A DNA stretch of 64,000 bases from Branchiostoma floridae (GCF_000003815.2 NC_049991.1:16184971-16248970), one strand, 5' to 3'; positions 24,601 through 35,322 are shown, numbered from the stretch's first letter. Numbers and translations are program-made. Notes: generated from the letters alone by a model not told the origin.

Positions 24601-25783
24601 GATAAATGAAAAGTGACGTCTTTGATATAATTTTGTATTCAATCGCGTATTAATTGACACAGATAAAATGTATACCAGAGGTTCATTTCATGTCTCCCTT
24701 TCAAGTGTGGCGCATTAAGTGTGAGGTTACCGGTCATATTTGAAAACAAAAACAAAAAAAACAGTGTTGTGTTGTTGATTGCTCTCAAATTGGCATTAGC
24801 CATATTTGAATCAATAGGTGTGTAGTGTAAGGAAGACACATACAAGTATAAAGTTGTGACGGTATGGTGAGACAGATAAATGATTTTCAAGTTTCGTAGA
24901 AAATAACGACATTTTCCTCGCTTAAACATAACATTGAATATCTTTATAGATGCATGAAAGGAAACTTGATGTCTTCTGAAGTCAATCGCACCAAATATGA
25001 GTTTCTGCCGTAAGAAAACAATTCTAAGATGTTCGCAACTTGGAGAGGGAAGCAGGAGAAACATCGGGGTAAGTGTGAAACATTATGTTTGACTTAGGTA
25101 CTTCATACTCAATATCAACTATTATAATTGCTATTTTGATTTCCTGGCAGTATCTTGTTCATTGGACTATATAAACTATCTGTCTCTGCTTTTTAATGTA
25201 GCTTGATGTTGTTATTGTTTTTTGCACGTTTTTTTGTTGGGGTTATTTGTACCTTTACCATTGTACATGTGTCTTTTTTCTTGAATAATAAAAGTTCTTA
25301 CCTGTCGAGAGCGATGACCAGTAGCGCGTGCGTGGACACGTACAGGGACACGCTGTTCAGGTAGTTGACGGCCCCGCACATGAAATCGCCGAACTGCCAG
25401 GACCTGCTCCTCACCACGTAGTAGTCGAAGGCGAAGGGCAGGCGGAACACGGCCACCAGCCAGTCGGACAGAGCCAGGTTCCCGATCAGCAGGTTGGTGG
25501 TGGTCCTGGCCTCCCTGAACCTCGCCAGGACGGCCGGCAGCAGCGCGTTCCCCACGCCGCACACCAGCATGATGACCAGGTACAGGGCCCCCAGCACCCA
25601 CCGGGTGATCACCGACGCGCTCTCCTCCTCGTAGGCAGGGAAGCACTGAGGGCACAGGCTGGTCAGGTTCACGCAGCCAGAGGACGCGTTGCCGCCGCCC
25701 AAGGAGCAACTGCCGTTAACGTTTGCTGCTGCCAGAGCCTCCGTAAGGTTGGCGCCAAGCATTGCTAGGAGGTGCTCATCCAT
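18264..25783 (-). CDS. Prokineticin-receptor-like class A GPCR, 2 exons, 410 aa
   Basis: Exon 1 is 25302-25783 and exon 2 is 18264-19014, both on the minus strand, split after CTCGACAG inside the Arg codon of the DRF motif (phase 2) with GTAAGA and TTTGCTAG splice sites. The N-terminus has four N-glycosylation sites (NLT, NGS, NAS, NLT). All seven helices are visible: TM1 with CGVGN, TM2 with NLALSD, TM3 ending DR161F, TM4 with IPSAVF, ECL2 Cys (DIFCAVSYP), TM5, TM6 with CWGP, TM7 with LAMSNSVISTVVYVF. The blocks DYYVV, NYLNSVSLYVST, FTIIRDF and AMSNS closely resemble prokineticin receptors (Gq-coupled peptide receptors). The NPxxY motif is NSVISTVVY, as in that family. The ATG at 25783 is chosen; a longer frame upstream starts only with GTG. 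The ligand cannot be read from sequence, and another peptide receptor is possible. Confidence 0.85.
19196..19330 (-). repeat. tRNA-derived SINE in the GPCR intron
   Basis: The minus strand reads TGGCGTAACTGCTACAGT (box A) and GAGTTCGATACCC (box B), followed by a body with CCCATGGGAACTTTTCCCGG and ACCTTACTTCGGTCGG. It is a typical tRNA-headed SINE and the cloverleaf is not intact. A related body fragment (CACAGGTGCCAG) may lie at about 46860-46890. Confidence 0.5.
19900..20170 (-). pseudogene. Decayed Tc1/mariner transposase 3' fragment
   Basis: On the minus strand, one frame reads PIENLWWNLKKAIVARR (about 20072-20122), the hallmark C-terminal block of Tc1-type DDE transposases. CQKLV follows in another frame, and then the Tc1-like ending. 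Frameshifts and stops separate the pieces, so it is dead. The upstream half of the transposase is not recognisable. It lies in the GPCR intron, in the same orientation as the gene. Confidence 0.7.
21540..21800 (+). repeat. Dispersed repeat with CTGT microsatellite, copy B
   Basis: It begins with the small palindrome CCTCCATGAAATGTCATGGAGG, then (CTGT)n, then AAGATAACTCAAGAACGGCT, TTGGTTTCATACTTAGTGTG and GGGGCCCCCTAGCGGCTTCC. The same parts, partly in the opposite orientation, occur at 31600-31990, and a decayed copy at 2290-2510. Confidence 0.6.
23583..23752 (+). repeat. Dispersed repeat (copy also at 44068-44212)
   Basis: The two copies share TGCACAGCCTATT, GTGCAATTAT, CCAGCTGG-like blocks, GGGATTTGG, AACAGAAGTGTGCATTAA and TTAACTGGCTCCTA in the same order. 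It is a short element without coding capacity. Confidence 0.65.
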
Positions 25784-26283
25784 GATGCACGCACGACGAA
25801 ACCACGACGCAGACTGGAACGGTAACTCTGTCACACGCGATGCTCTTGTGTTTGCAAGAGTTTGGATTCACCAATGAATGATACCTCATTGGTAAGAGAT
25901 GAGTAGGGCGGGGCCTGGAGCTGTATTTGTCCAATAAATCAACCCCTTCGATATTGATTGATGTATATCCGCATGGTGAGGTGATGATTACGGTTGGTAT
26001 TTGGTGATGCAGAGCACGTTCGTTAGCCGCATGACGGTCGGTGAGAACAGACTGTGACATCCAGCAGGTGTCAGTGGTTACGGAGGGGCTTAAATGTGCG
26101 TTCCACTGGGCAGATTCACAGGGGTTTTAATCCAGGTGGAATAGGCTCTGATGCAGGCTAACTCGTGTCCTTTCTGACGATCACTGGCCGTGAAGGTCAA
26201 TGCCGTAGGCGTGGCGGGATGTGTCCAATGCCGAAATAATCAACCTAGATAATTTACGCTTGCATATAGATGTGCAAAAGTCA
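25784..26283. other. 5' flank of the GPCR gene, nothing recognised
   Basis: This is the presumed promoter and 5' UTR region of the minus-strand GPCR gene. I see no clear TATA box and no second gene. Confidence 0.35.
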
Positions 26284-26391
26284 GGTGTGACGGGTCGTTC
26301 AGTGTAATATAAGCTGCTGCCGCGCGGCGTGCCTGCGTAGCTGGTGTGTTACGACGAAGGGCAGTTATACTATATAGATACAGATACAGAG
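26284..26391 (+). mobile_element. LINE-type 3' tail with (ATACAG)n end
   Basis: GTGTGACGGGTCGTTCAGTG, GCTGCTGCCGCGCGGCGTGC and GCGTAGCTGG are followed by the terminal repeat GATACAGATACAGAG. A second copy of this tail is at 38668-38770, downstream of a reverse-transcriptase fragment, which is why I link it to a non-LTR element. Confidence 0.5.
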
Positions 26392-26464
26392 AATACGTTT
26401 CAATTGCCACTGTCACGTACTGTAATACTGTACGTTAATATATAACAATATCTATGACAATATC

Positions 26465-26706
26465 CCAAAGTGAAGCGGCTTGCTGAGATCGTGGGCCGAA
26501 AAGAGTGGACAGACGCGTTTCCAGGTCATTTGTTGTGTCCCAGTGTTCTTCCAGATCAAGGAACGGTGATGGTTCAAAGAAGATTCATCAACCGAGCCAC
26601 ATCATTATGGAATCCTCTTCCAGCTAACAGTCGCACAGACACCGGCACTACCCCATTCAGAAGGAGGTCCCGGTCATCACTAGGAGGACCATATACGCAA
26701 TACTGA
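26465..26706 (+). pseudogene. Probable non-LTR retrotransposon ORF C-terminus
   Basis: A short open frame reads RRFINRATSLWNPLPANSR, like the tail of many LINE polyproteins just after the reverse transcriptase. It has no host-gene splice context. Confidence 0.4.
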
Positions 26707-26843
26707 CCCTGACCTGTCACTCTAAATACCAAAGAAGGCTACATTGATTGAAACCCCATTGATATATACGTGGAAGGGAGAAAGGAAAGAAGCCGGAGTT
26801 CTAAGAAAACGAAGAAAAGGGCACGCGGCTGGTCAGAACTCAC

Positions 26844-26998
26844 TAATCTCCAAACAGATTCCTCCGTGGCATAAGACAGTAACATAAGCTCGGGAAGGAG
26901 TTTAGCCGGCAGAGGAATAAAATTGGCCATGCGTGGCTAAACTCCTTCCCCAGCTTATGTTACTGTCTTATACCACGGAGGAATATGCTTGGAGATTA
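26844..26998. mobile_element. CTCCAAGCAGATC-family hairpin MITE, copy 2
   Basis: The ends are TAATCTCCAAACAG and TGCTTGGAGATTA, with long arms sharing GTAACATAAGCT and AAGGAGTTTAGCC. It is flanked by AGAACTCAC (26835-26843) and AGAACTCGC (26999-27007), a 9-bp target duplication with one mismatch. Confidence 0.8.
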
Positions 26999-27086
26999 AG
27001 AACTCGCCATCAATGCAGGGGTTCATCCGCAGTGCCTGCGGTGTGGTAGAGTGCGCCGTTTAAAAATTGGCCCTTTTAAACCACAC

Positions 27087-27212
27087 TAGAAGACAAGCAT
27101 GAGAGGGACAGAGAGAGACAGAAAGAGAGAGAAACAAAGAGATACATAGACAGACAGAGAGACAGAGACACAAACACACAAAGAGAGAGAGACAGAGAGA
27201 TGACAGATGCCT
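27087..27212. repeat. Purine-rich simple repeat
   Basis: A run of GAGA, GACAGA and AGAAAGAGAGA units with CACA interruptions. Confidence 0.85.
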
Positions 27213-28029
27213 TATGCCTCGCGAGTAGGTTCAGAAAAACACACAGACATGCCAAGAATTATACCTCCACAGAACGATATCTATCATGAAATCTACATAC
27301 AAGCGCACGTTCTTGAAACAACATCCGCTCTTCTATTCTTCTTACCCGCGACTAAGGGAGAAAAACGAAGGTCCAATGCATCTCATAGCCTGGTGAAGCA
27401 ACGGAAAGGAAAGAAGTGTTTCCTCAGGCAAAATGAGCTACACTCAGCACCATGTAATTTCTCCCTTTTGACGACCACTTTCATTGTGCATTCAGATACA
27501 GACAGGGGTGGGAGATAGGAAACGCCGGGTTACGTGTTCACGGGTTTATCACTGGAGCCAGGGAGTACTTGAACCACCATTGCTGTGCAGTAAACGAGGT
27601 AGAAGTTCACATATATGCGAAGGCCAGATCCTTTTAGCAGGAGTGTACTGTAGATGAAAATAGACAAATCCTGGTGTAGATTCAAACCGAGAAGAAACAA
27701 TTTCCTCCCATTACATACAGACGTGACGTCAGGCTCACTACTGCGGAGTATGCCGAGAGGTGATTTAAACTACCGGCTAACTGATGTACATGCACTGTCA
27801 GTTGCACGGACATTTTGTGTTCAGTTGTGTGTGAATCATTTGCAACTAGAGTTCCACGAACACATACCTTTGCCAAATAAACCAGGTTTGTTATGTAGAA
27901 TGATGTCTTTAGACAAATGCGTTACTCATTTCATTTTCTTTATAATTAAATGCTTGGAGTTGGTTTATAAAATTTCGGCATTTATTATGCAAATTAGATC
28001 CCAATTTACAATCAATTGATATCAAATTG
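27213..28029. other. No gene recognised
   Basis: Several open frames of 60-120 codons occur here without family motifs or splice logic. No structured repeat is evident except a leading ATTATGCAAATTAG of the neighbouring array. Confidence 0.35.
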
Positions 28030-28815
28030 TATCAAGCATTACTTAAGCTATCAGCATACCAAAAATCATGATGATCCTTTGATCCATTCTTGACTTATTC
28101 TCTTTCAAAGTCTTTAAATACACCTCTTACTCTCTTCCCTTTTTCTCAGTTACATATGTGACAACTTTGATGATAGTACTATAATGGAATGCAGTGGATT
28201 TATGAACTTTTCCTAATCAATTATGCAAATTAGCTGTTAACTTGCATAATAAGTATCACATTATATAAGTCTTCATTTAGGCTATCTACATGCCGAAAAT
28301 CATGACGATCCGTCAACACGTTAATATTTTCTCATTAATTATGCAAATGAGATCATCATTTGCATGATAAATATGTATTGACATTTCTCTCTTTCTCAGC
28401 AACATATGTGACAAGTTTTAAAGCCCTATCATGGGATGTAGTGAATTTATAAGATATCCTCATTAATTATGCAAATTAGCTGTTGATTTGCATAATTGTT
28501 ATCTCATTATGTAGGTCTTCACTTACGCTACCTACATACAAAAAAACATGATGATCCGTCAACATCTTCATATTTTCTCATTAATTATGCAAATGAGGCC
28601 ATCATTTGCATAATTGATATCTGTCGACATTTCTCTCCTTCCCAGCTACATATGTGACAAGTTTGAAAGTCCTATCATGGAATGTAGTGGATTTATAATT
28701 TTTCCTCATTAATTATGCAAATTAGCTGCTGATTTGCATAATTAGTATACCATTATGTAAGTCATCACTCATTCTATCTACATACCAAAAATCTTGACGA
28801 TCCGTCAACACGTTG
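28030..28815 (+). repeat. Three-copy tandem repeat (period about 248 bp) rich in ATGCAAAT octamers
   Basis: The anchor ACATATGTGACAA starts at 28152, 28402 and 28648. Each unit contains CATTAATTATGCAAAT, ATTTGCATAATT, TCTACATACxxAAAATCATG and GATCCGTCAACACG-like blocks. About ten exact ATGCAAAT/ATTTGCAT octamers lie between 27985 and 28740. Confidence 0.8.
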
Positions 28816-29190
28816 TAGAGTTATTCTCATCCAAAGTTTGAAAGGAAACCGGCGCCTGCAGTTCCAAAAAAGCCGCTAGGGGGCCCAAACTCACAGCACT
28901 TACTCTCTGCCTCAAGGGCTATCTACCACTCAAAAATCATGATCACAGCATGTCCAGAAAAGGAGATAGCAAAAATTGATGTTCTGCTGCAGTACCTTAG
29001 CAAGCCGCTAGGGGGCCCATTATCGAACTTGACCTTCGTTTTCCCGACCCCTACCCACCTACCAAATATTATCGGGATACATCCAAGGCTTCTCGAGATA
29101 TGCTGTTAACAGACAGGCAGACAGACAGACAGACAGACACACAGACTCACAAGCCCAAAACATAACCTTAGCCATTCTGGCAAAGGTAAT
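28816..29190 (+). repeat. Young dispersed repeat, copy 1
   Basis: Nearly identical to 36640-36999. Shared blocks include AAAGTTTGAAAGGAAACCGG, TCACAGCACTTACTCTCTGC, ATCATGATCACAGCATGTCC and GGCTATCTACCACTCAAAAA, ending in (GACA)n and CCATTCTGGCAAAGGTAA. A decayed copy is at about 49320-49470 in an ABAT intron. Confidence 0.85.
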
Positions 29191-29700
29191 GAGGATGTGT
29201 GCAACTAGGGCAGTTCACACAGGAAGCTTGGACTGGTTGGACTTTAGTGATTTTCATCATTTTTCCTTGGACGACCTCAGCAGACTTCAATTGCCTTGGC
29301 CAATTGGGTGGAAAATGGCGACCTTAAATAGCACCTGTCCCACATAAGCTTCAAACGTATTTCTTAACCGACGTCAGAAGTTCGCCCGGCTTTAGGATCG
29401 ACGGAGAGTCGCTCGTATTTTTCGCCTGAAAATCTACCCTATCATATATCTAACCAAGGCTCAAAGCCTATCATATATCTAACAAAGCTCGGTAACCTGC
29501 GTACGAACTTTGGACAGATTACCGAAAATCGCGCGATGATCTGGAGAATACAAGCTGAAAATATCGTTTAGAGCTCGCAGACTCGTCGACCGATCGATGT
29601 TCGAGCTGTGTGTCAGGCGTTTGATGGCGTGGAACATTTACATCAGGATTTCAAATTATTCTTATATTTTAAAAACATCCAAAAATTGCGGGTTTAGGAG
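29191..29700. other. No gene recognised
   Basis: Unique-looking sequence; a short direct repeat (CCTATCATATATCTAAC) occurs at about 29439 and 29467. Confidence 0.4.
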
Positions 29701-29708
29701 GCTTACAT

Positions 29709-29880
29709 TGTCTCCAAGCAGATCATGCATGACATAACACAGTAACATAAGCTGGGGAAGGAGTTTAGCCTAGGTTTAGCCGGCAGAGGAGTAAATTGGC
29801 CAATTTACTCCTCTGCCGGCTAAACTCCTTCCCCAGCTTATGTTACTGTCTTATACCACGCAGGATCTGCTTGGAGATTA
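29709..29880. mobile_element. CTCCAAGCAGATC-family hairpin MITE, copy 3
   Basis: Almost perfect hairpin arms (GTAACATAAGCTGGGGAAGG at the left, complement at the right) around a short centre. GCTTACAT lies directly on both sides (29701-29708 and 29881-29888), a target duplication of at least 8 bp. Confidence 0.8.
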
Positions 29881-30273
29881 GCTTACATAGCGTCTGTAAG
29901 GCTGTAGACTGGAAGAGACTGTTAAAGTGTAGGAAATACCGCGTGAAACATCCACCCTCCAAATCAAGCCAATATGTGTACATGTAGTCTAGGAGCTCTA
30001 GTTGCATGTAGACAGACTTTATGTGGTTGGTTACCAGTATTGTAAACCATTTTAGGTGTTAAGTTTTTGTTTCATCTTCCGACAAGATCTGAGCTGATGC
30101 CAGCACCCAGCCAGTGCAACTAATGACCTGTCAGATAAAGTTGCCTGCTGATCGGAGCGAATGGCAACAGCGCAGGGATGCAGAGCACCAATGTAGAACC
30201 AGGTGAACTGTAACGGTTCAGATGACTTAAAAACTACCCACGCCTTAACTCTGCGTGGCGTAATGGTACGAAT

Positions 30274-30743
30274 TAGGGCTGGGTACCGGTACGGTGTAGC
30301 GGTCCAAAACCGGGTTTTCTCATTGGACCGGTCCAGAAAAAACGGACCTGTAAAAATTCGCTGGACCGGATGGTGGACCGGATGTTAGACCTATTAGAAA
30401 ATGAAAAGGTTATATAGGCAGATATTTACATGTTTGGGGATTGCAGGTTGAAGAAAATAACAAGAACGAAGTAGAGTACAGTTATTGTAATCTCTACCAA
30501 GTTTTACAGTCAATCGTATAGTGGCAGTTAGCCTAGCTAGTAGGATTTTTAAACGCCAGCGGGACTCAAATTCTTCACCGAACATATTTCTTTGTAGCTG
30601 AATAGACCATTGTTCTAAGTATTGTCCAATTCACCAGTTTTCACATACTGAATCAGGTCCAAGTTCAGGTCCGGACCGGAACCTGATCCTTAGGACCTGA
30701 ACCGGACCTGGACCTGAATTTTCCGTACCGGTACCCACCCCTA
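30274..30743. mobile_element. hAT-like non-autonomous element, copy 2
   Basis: The ends are TAGGGCTGGGTACCGGTAC and GTACCGGTACCCACCCCTA. The flanks are GTACGAAT (30266-30273) and GTACGGAT (30744-30751), an 8-bp duplication with one mismatch. It shares the subterminal GGACCGGTCCAGAAAAA and GTCCGGACC blocks with 15923-16355. Confidence 0.8.
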
Positions 30744-30751
30744 GTACGGAT

Positions 30752-31600
30752 GTATCAGCAAGGAGGTTATAACCCTCTTACCGCCTTGGTATCGGTTACA
30801 ACTCCTCCTAGGCATACAGTTCTGTCCCTGTGAGACTTAGTGCTCCAGTAGACGAGAGGGTGGACAAGGAATTGCACACCCCTTCTTCACCATAAAATTC
30901 ATGTGCAGGTCAGGCAAACAGGTTGCCGAACCAACCGGCAAAATGCCTGTCTGTCTGCTCATCTGTCGAATCAACAGGAGAAATTCAATCGGTTCCCCCA
31001 GAGACAATTAACAAATAGTCCTGTTTATTTCACGAAGGAGATGGGATACAGCACTTTGCTGCATACACGCGTGGCCTCGTGTGACAGTCGGTATTGCCAC
31101 TTTCCGGTGCGAACCCCCGGGTTATATTCTTTGTCGACAGCGCACGCTTTGAAATCTGTTCCTTCGTTACCCAGGGCCACCCTACACATAACACCCATGA
31201 TGTTTACAAGATAGAAAGAAATATGACATTAAAAGGTGTATCGGACATCAAACAGATCAATTTACATATAGACAGCACTTAACACATAGCCGTGAGCTGA
31301 TGTGGAGTACTTCTAAGGATTAGGTCTCATCAATTGGGACGCTGTGAGTTATTAGTTGTTGTTTGGCCTGACTACTCGATCTCTTCGCAGCCAGGGACTG
31401 GATTGCGAGGAGCTTACAATAGGCGGACCTAACTTGCAAGGATCTGGAGCGGCTGCCATTCGGCACTAACTCAGGTAGCCTCGACACATCATACAACATC
31501 AGCGCCAGGGTTATCATCCTTAACTCGAATTGTACTCTTTCTTTAATTGTATGGTTTGTAAATGTTTAGTATTTAGTATCATGATATATGTGTCACTTCA
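30752..31600. other. No gene recognised
   Basis: Open frames at 30903-31214 and 31094-31282 show no family signature or splice structure. Confidence 0.35.
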
Positions 31601-31713
31601 ACTTCCTACACTGAGAGGTTGGCCATGCGAAACATGTATCCAGCTTTCATCACGCCCCACCAACACACAAAGTATGAAACCAATCCATCCAGCCGTTCTT
31701 GAATTATCTTGTT

Positions 31714-31744
<31 letters not shown>

Positions 31745-31990
31745 GCTACTGAAAATATAATCTCCGTGACATTTCATGGAGGTAATGATTAGATTTTGGG
31801 CCCCCTATCGGCTTCCCTTGGTACTGCAGCGCAGCTTCCGTTTTTGTTATCCCGTGTTCTGAACAAGAAATATTCCCGATTTTTGGGCGGTAGGTAGCTC
31901 TTGTGCTCAGGAATAAGTGACATAAGTTTGGGCCCCCTAGCGGCTAGGATTGGGATAGCAGGGGCATTTTTGTCAAAAACTTCTGAAGTG
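31600..31990 (+). repeat. Dispersed repeat with GACA microsatellite, copy C
   Basis: It contains (GACA)n at about 31716-31741, CTCCGTGACATTTCATGGAGG, TGATTAGATTTTGGGCCCCC, GGCTTCCCTTGGTACTGCAG and TTCTGAACAAG. These match the 21540-21800 copy, with the microsatellite half inverted relative to it. Confidence 0.6.
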
Positions 31991-32340
31991 GATAACTGAA
32001 GAAGGGAACAATGGATTTTCATGATTTTTGGTATGTAGGTACCTTAGACAATGTTGTACAAGATAAAATAGTAATTATCCAAAATTAGAATACATTTGCA
32101 TAATCAATGAGAATAATCTATCATAGCAGTTGTTTTTTCTTTGTTACCACTCGTCTGACGATGGGGGACGCGGCAATGTGACAGCATCAAATCCTTTGAT
32201 TAGGTCTTGTAAAATATGCGTCACTGTTTAATGGAAGGCCACTATGCGTTGAAGATGCTCTAATCAATGTGCTCTTCCGTTAAGGTGGGTTCACACATTC
32301 GTATATATTCAAGTCCGTTTGATGTGCGTATGAAGCTCTT

Positions 32341-32531
32341 AGTCTCTACCAGGCTCCACAGGTCGCGAGGAAAATAGTACAAATTGGACAAATATAGATA
32401 CATAACATACCAGATGTGTTAGCTGATCAAGAAGTATGGTTAGCGACCCAGCTAACTCGTCTGACATGTTACCTGTTTACGTTTGTCCAATTTCTATTAT
32501 TTTTCCAACGACCTGTGGGGCCTGGTGGAGG
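32341..32531. mobile_element. Diverged AGCCTCTACCAGGCTCC-family element
   Basis: The ends AGTCTCTACCAGGCTCCACA and GTGGGGCCTGGTGGAGGT are imperfect inverted repeats; the inner parts ATAGTACAAATTGGACAAA and GTCCAATTTCTATTATTTT pair. It is an older relative of 3891-4065 and 32929-33104 without a clear target duplication. Confidence 0.65.
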
Positions 32532-32928
32532 TAAATACTCCCATGCGCGCCTCATACGGACTAAAATATGTGTGACCTCACCTTTAGCAGGTGTCTGTGA
32601 ATGGGAACATCCTGTCAGACCTACGGAAACGTGACAGCGTGAAGTGGTGTTCTAATGGGATCCTGAAGGACGAAAATCGCTTTTTAGAAGAAATGCCAAT
32701 TGTCTACTAAAGCGTTTAAGATATATATATAGATACTCATTTGTGTTACATGTAGGTTTCCGCAGAAAGGGGGGATCTGACAGCCCTACAGTAACGTGGC
32801 GGCGTCAAGCGTTGTAATTAGGTCTTAAGACTGGATATTGGCTATGCGCATGCTCCGTAAAGATTTTTTACACATTGGCAGATGTCCATAGATATCTTAC
32901 ATCCAGAAGCCTTGAAGTAACGTAACAG
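32532..32928. other. No gene recognised
   Basis: AT-rich DNA between two hairpin elements; nothing else seen. Confidence 0.35.
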
Positions 32929-33104
32929 TAGCCTCTATCAGGCTGCCCAGGTCGCTGGAAAATAGTAGAAATTGGCACAATAGACTGTAAACACACCAGA
33001 GGAGTTGGTTGCAAACTGTACTCCTCTGCTAACCAACTCCTCTGGTGTGTTTTCAGTCCAATTTCTACTATTTTTCCAGCGACCCGGGGAGCCTGGTAAA
33101 GGCT
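32929..33104. mobile_element. 176-bp near-perfect hairpin MITE with 9-10-bp target duplication
   Basis: The left end TAGCCTCTATCAGGCTGCCC and right end GGGGAGCCTGGTAAAGGCT are inverted, and the arms stay paired almost to the centre (CACACCAGAGGAGTTGGTT against AACCAACTCCTCTGGTGTG). Flanks are AACGTAACAG (32919-32928) and AACGTAACGG (33105-33114). Confidence 0.8.
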
Positions 33105-33689
33105 AACGTAACGGCACCAAATGTTTTAATTAGGGCTTGAAGAAAGCACATCAGTTACAATGGAAGGCCATCGTGGAATCATGCGTTAAAGATGCTCTTC
33201 CGTGTCAAAAGGTGTCAATAATTTGAAAGGTATTGATTTTATAAATGCAAAAACCGGAAATTCGTCCCTCATGAGAAAATTGCAAGTGCCTTTGCTGTGC
33301 TTCCGAAAAGAGACGCAACTCGCTAAAGAAGCCCCTTTCATTTCCATATTTGGTCACTCTGTGACTGGCAAGAATATATAGGTTAGTACAGGAGCTTCAG
33401 CGTTAGACTACTTGTATTTCATATACATGTAGATTGACTGTTTTCGATCCACTACAGCATAGTTCCATGCATTTTACATATCTTACGTGCACATAACGAA
33501 AGCTAACACGCAACAACGCCTGTAATAATGATAACGTCATAGGGGAATGAGAAACTATTGCCTACCGTAAAATCATCTCTTGATGCGCTATTATTTCTAC
33601 ATACATTGTTTACGGGTACCCTTCTCAGCCTTCTAGCTAACTGGCCTTCTTTCGTCAATACACAGTCTTCTTCAGATATATTTATATAG

Positions 33690-34065
33690 ATTAAGGTTGA
33701 GTACAAAATCGGTATTTTCTTGTTGGACCGGTCCAGAAAAATCAGGAGCCGGATGTTGAACCGATTCGAAAATGAACGGATTAAACCAGCAGGCGTTTGC
33801 ATATTTTGGGTCTTACAGGTCCCAGTAAATATGACAAGAGCGGAGTGAAAAAGAGTTGATTCTCCTTTTCTACAGTCTAACTTGGTGTAAATAGAGGCAG
33901 TTAGTATTGTTTACACAAAGATAGGAGTTTAAAACGCAAATATACGTCAGATACACCACCAAACAGAATCCTATGTAGGGCAATGGACCATTTTCAGTAT
34001 CGCACTCACAATTTTTTTACAGATAATTAGGTCCAGGTTCAGCTCCGTGCTCACCCCTAACCTAA
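33690..34065. mobile_element. Decayed hAT-like element, copy 3
   Basis: It contains TCTTGTTGGACCGGTCCAGA and CCGGATGTTGAACCGATT at the left and AGGTCCAGGTTCAGCTCCG with CACCCCTAA at the right, in the order of the copies at 15923 and 30274. Its ends are eroded and no target duplication is visible. Confidence 0.6.
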
Positions 34066-35322
34066 ATGCTATTTCTTCATAGATCAATCATAGATATAGA
34101 CAGAGCTCTAATTACCCTCTCGTAAGCAACCGGCTATTGGAAAAGGCCAATTACAGAATAAGCTGAAGTACCATTAATTGGTGTCTACTTTGTGATAAAC
34201 CTTGAGCAACGTGTAATCATTCCGCCCGGCTGTCCTTTCTGGAACCTGGCCGAGGGAAAACGAAGTAACGTTAAGTCACATAAATTCACAGCTAAGATAT
34301 AGAAGAACTTTATTGCGCAACGATCGTACACGGTACAATGTATGGCAAAAAAAGAAGAAACAAACTTATCATCCTACTTACTAAAACAAGTATCAAACAT
34401 AGTACATATGCAGATTATGAATATAGAATGAAATTGAGATCCTAATTTCTAGAACATAAATATTGTATTACAATCGAGTGGGGCTAATTATAAATTTCGG
34501 CATTTTTTCTTATGACAAAGCAGTCTTTTATATATTTACCTATTTTAGCATTGTGGGAGTTGTTACATCTGAATATATAATCAAATCTGCCTGTAGCATT
34601 GAGTCTCTTAAAATCATATATAAAAGCCCTCTCCAGCAAGATCTCTTCAGTGTCACTGACGGAAACTAGTGGATGCTAGTTGAAAAGTCTGACCGTTTCC
34701 AAAATCATGTCCAGTTGCTTGAGTAGATGCTTTTTGGAGTAAGTCAGCATATTTCTGCATTGCAAAACATTGCATTCCATTATCTACTGCTTGCTACAAC
34801 AAGCATGTTTTGGAGTGAAACGTACTTTGGAATGCAAGACCATCATCGATTAGATCTCATTGACTTCTACAAATTGTCAGACCTTGCAAACATCATGCCA
34901 TATTTGAAAACAGTTCTCTCATTGTCTCTAGACGTTGTACTGCTATGGGGTTTACACCAATATACTTTCTTGTATAAATGATCATAGCAAAAAATATATC
35001 TTCGAATAGCGTCGTTGGCTCATTGCCATAGTTCCATTATGAACAAAATAGAACGAAGAGTATTAAAAATCGTTGTTGCAACTTGTGGAAAATTTGTTGC
35101 TGCCCAAGGTTGGTGACTCTGGTTGTAAAAGACACGGCGAGCCTACGTGCGTACGTACGATGACCGTGACAATCGTCAGGACTGCTGCCCCCTTAACTTC
35201 CGCCCAGCACGACATTGAAATCACTTGGGAAATATACTTCCCAAGCTTTTAAAGTGTTAGTCCACATTTTATTATGTTCAGACAAGCGAGTCGGAGACGG
35301 GCACCTGCTAATAAAGAATTGG
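34066..35322. other. No gene recognised
   Basis: AT-rich sequence; the frames at 34463-34669 and 34727-34981 have no recognisable motifs. Confidence 0.35.

Larger units (their letters stand above)
20180..25301. other. Remainder of the GPCR intron; repeats, no gene
   Basis: This 5-kb stretch holds a (CTGT)n run at 21569-21602, repeat copies at 21540-21800 and 23583-23752, and otherwise unique AT-rich DNA. Open frames of 60-140 codons exist but show no motifs, splice context or conserved blocks. Confidence 0.5.

Noticed and set aside
25328-25768. A 146-codon + strand frame over GPCR exon 1
   Set aside because: Antisense shadow of the N-terminal and TM1-TM3 coding exon.
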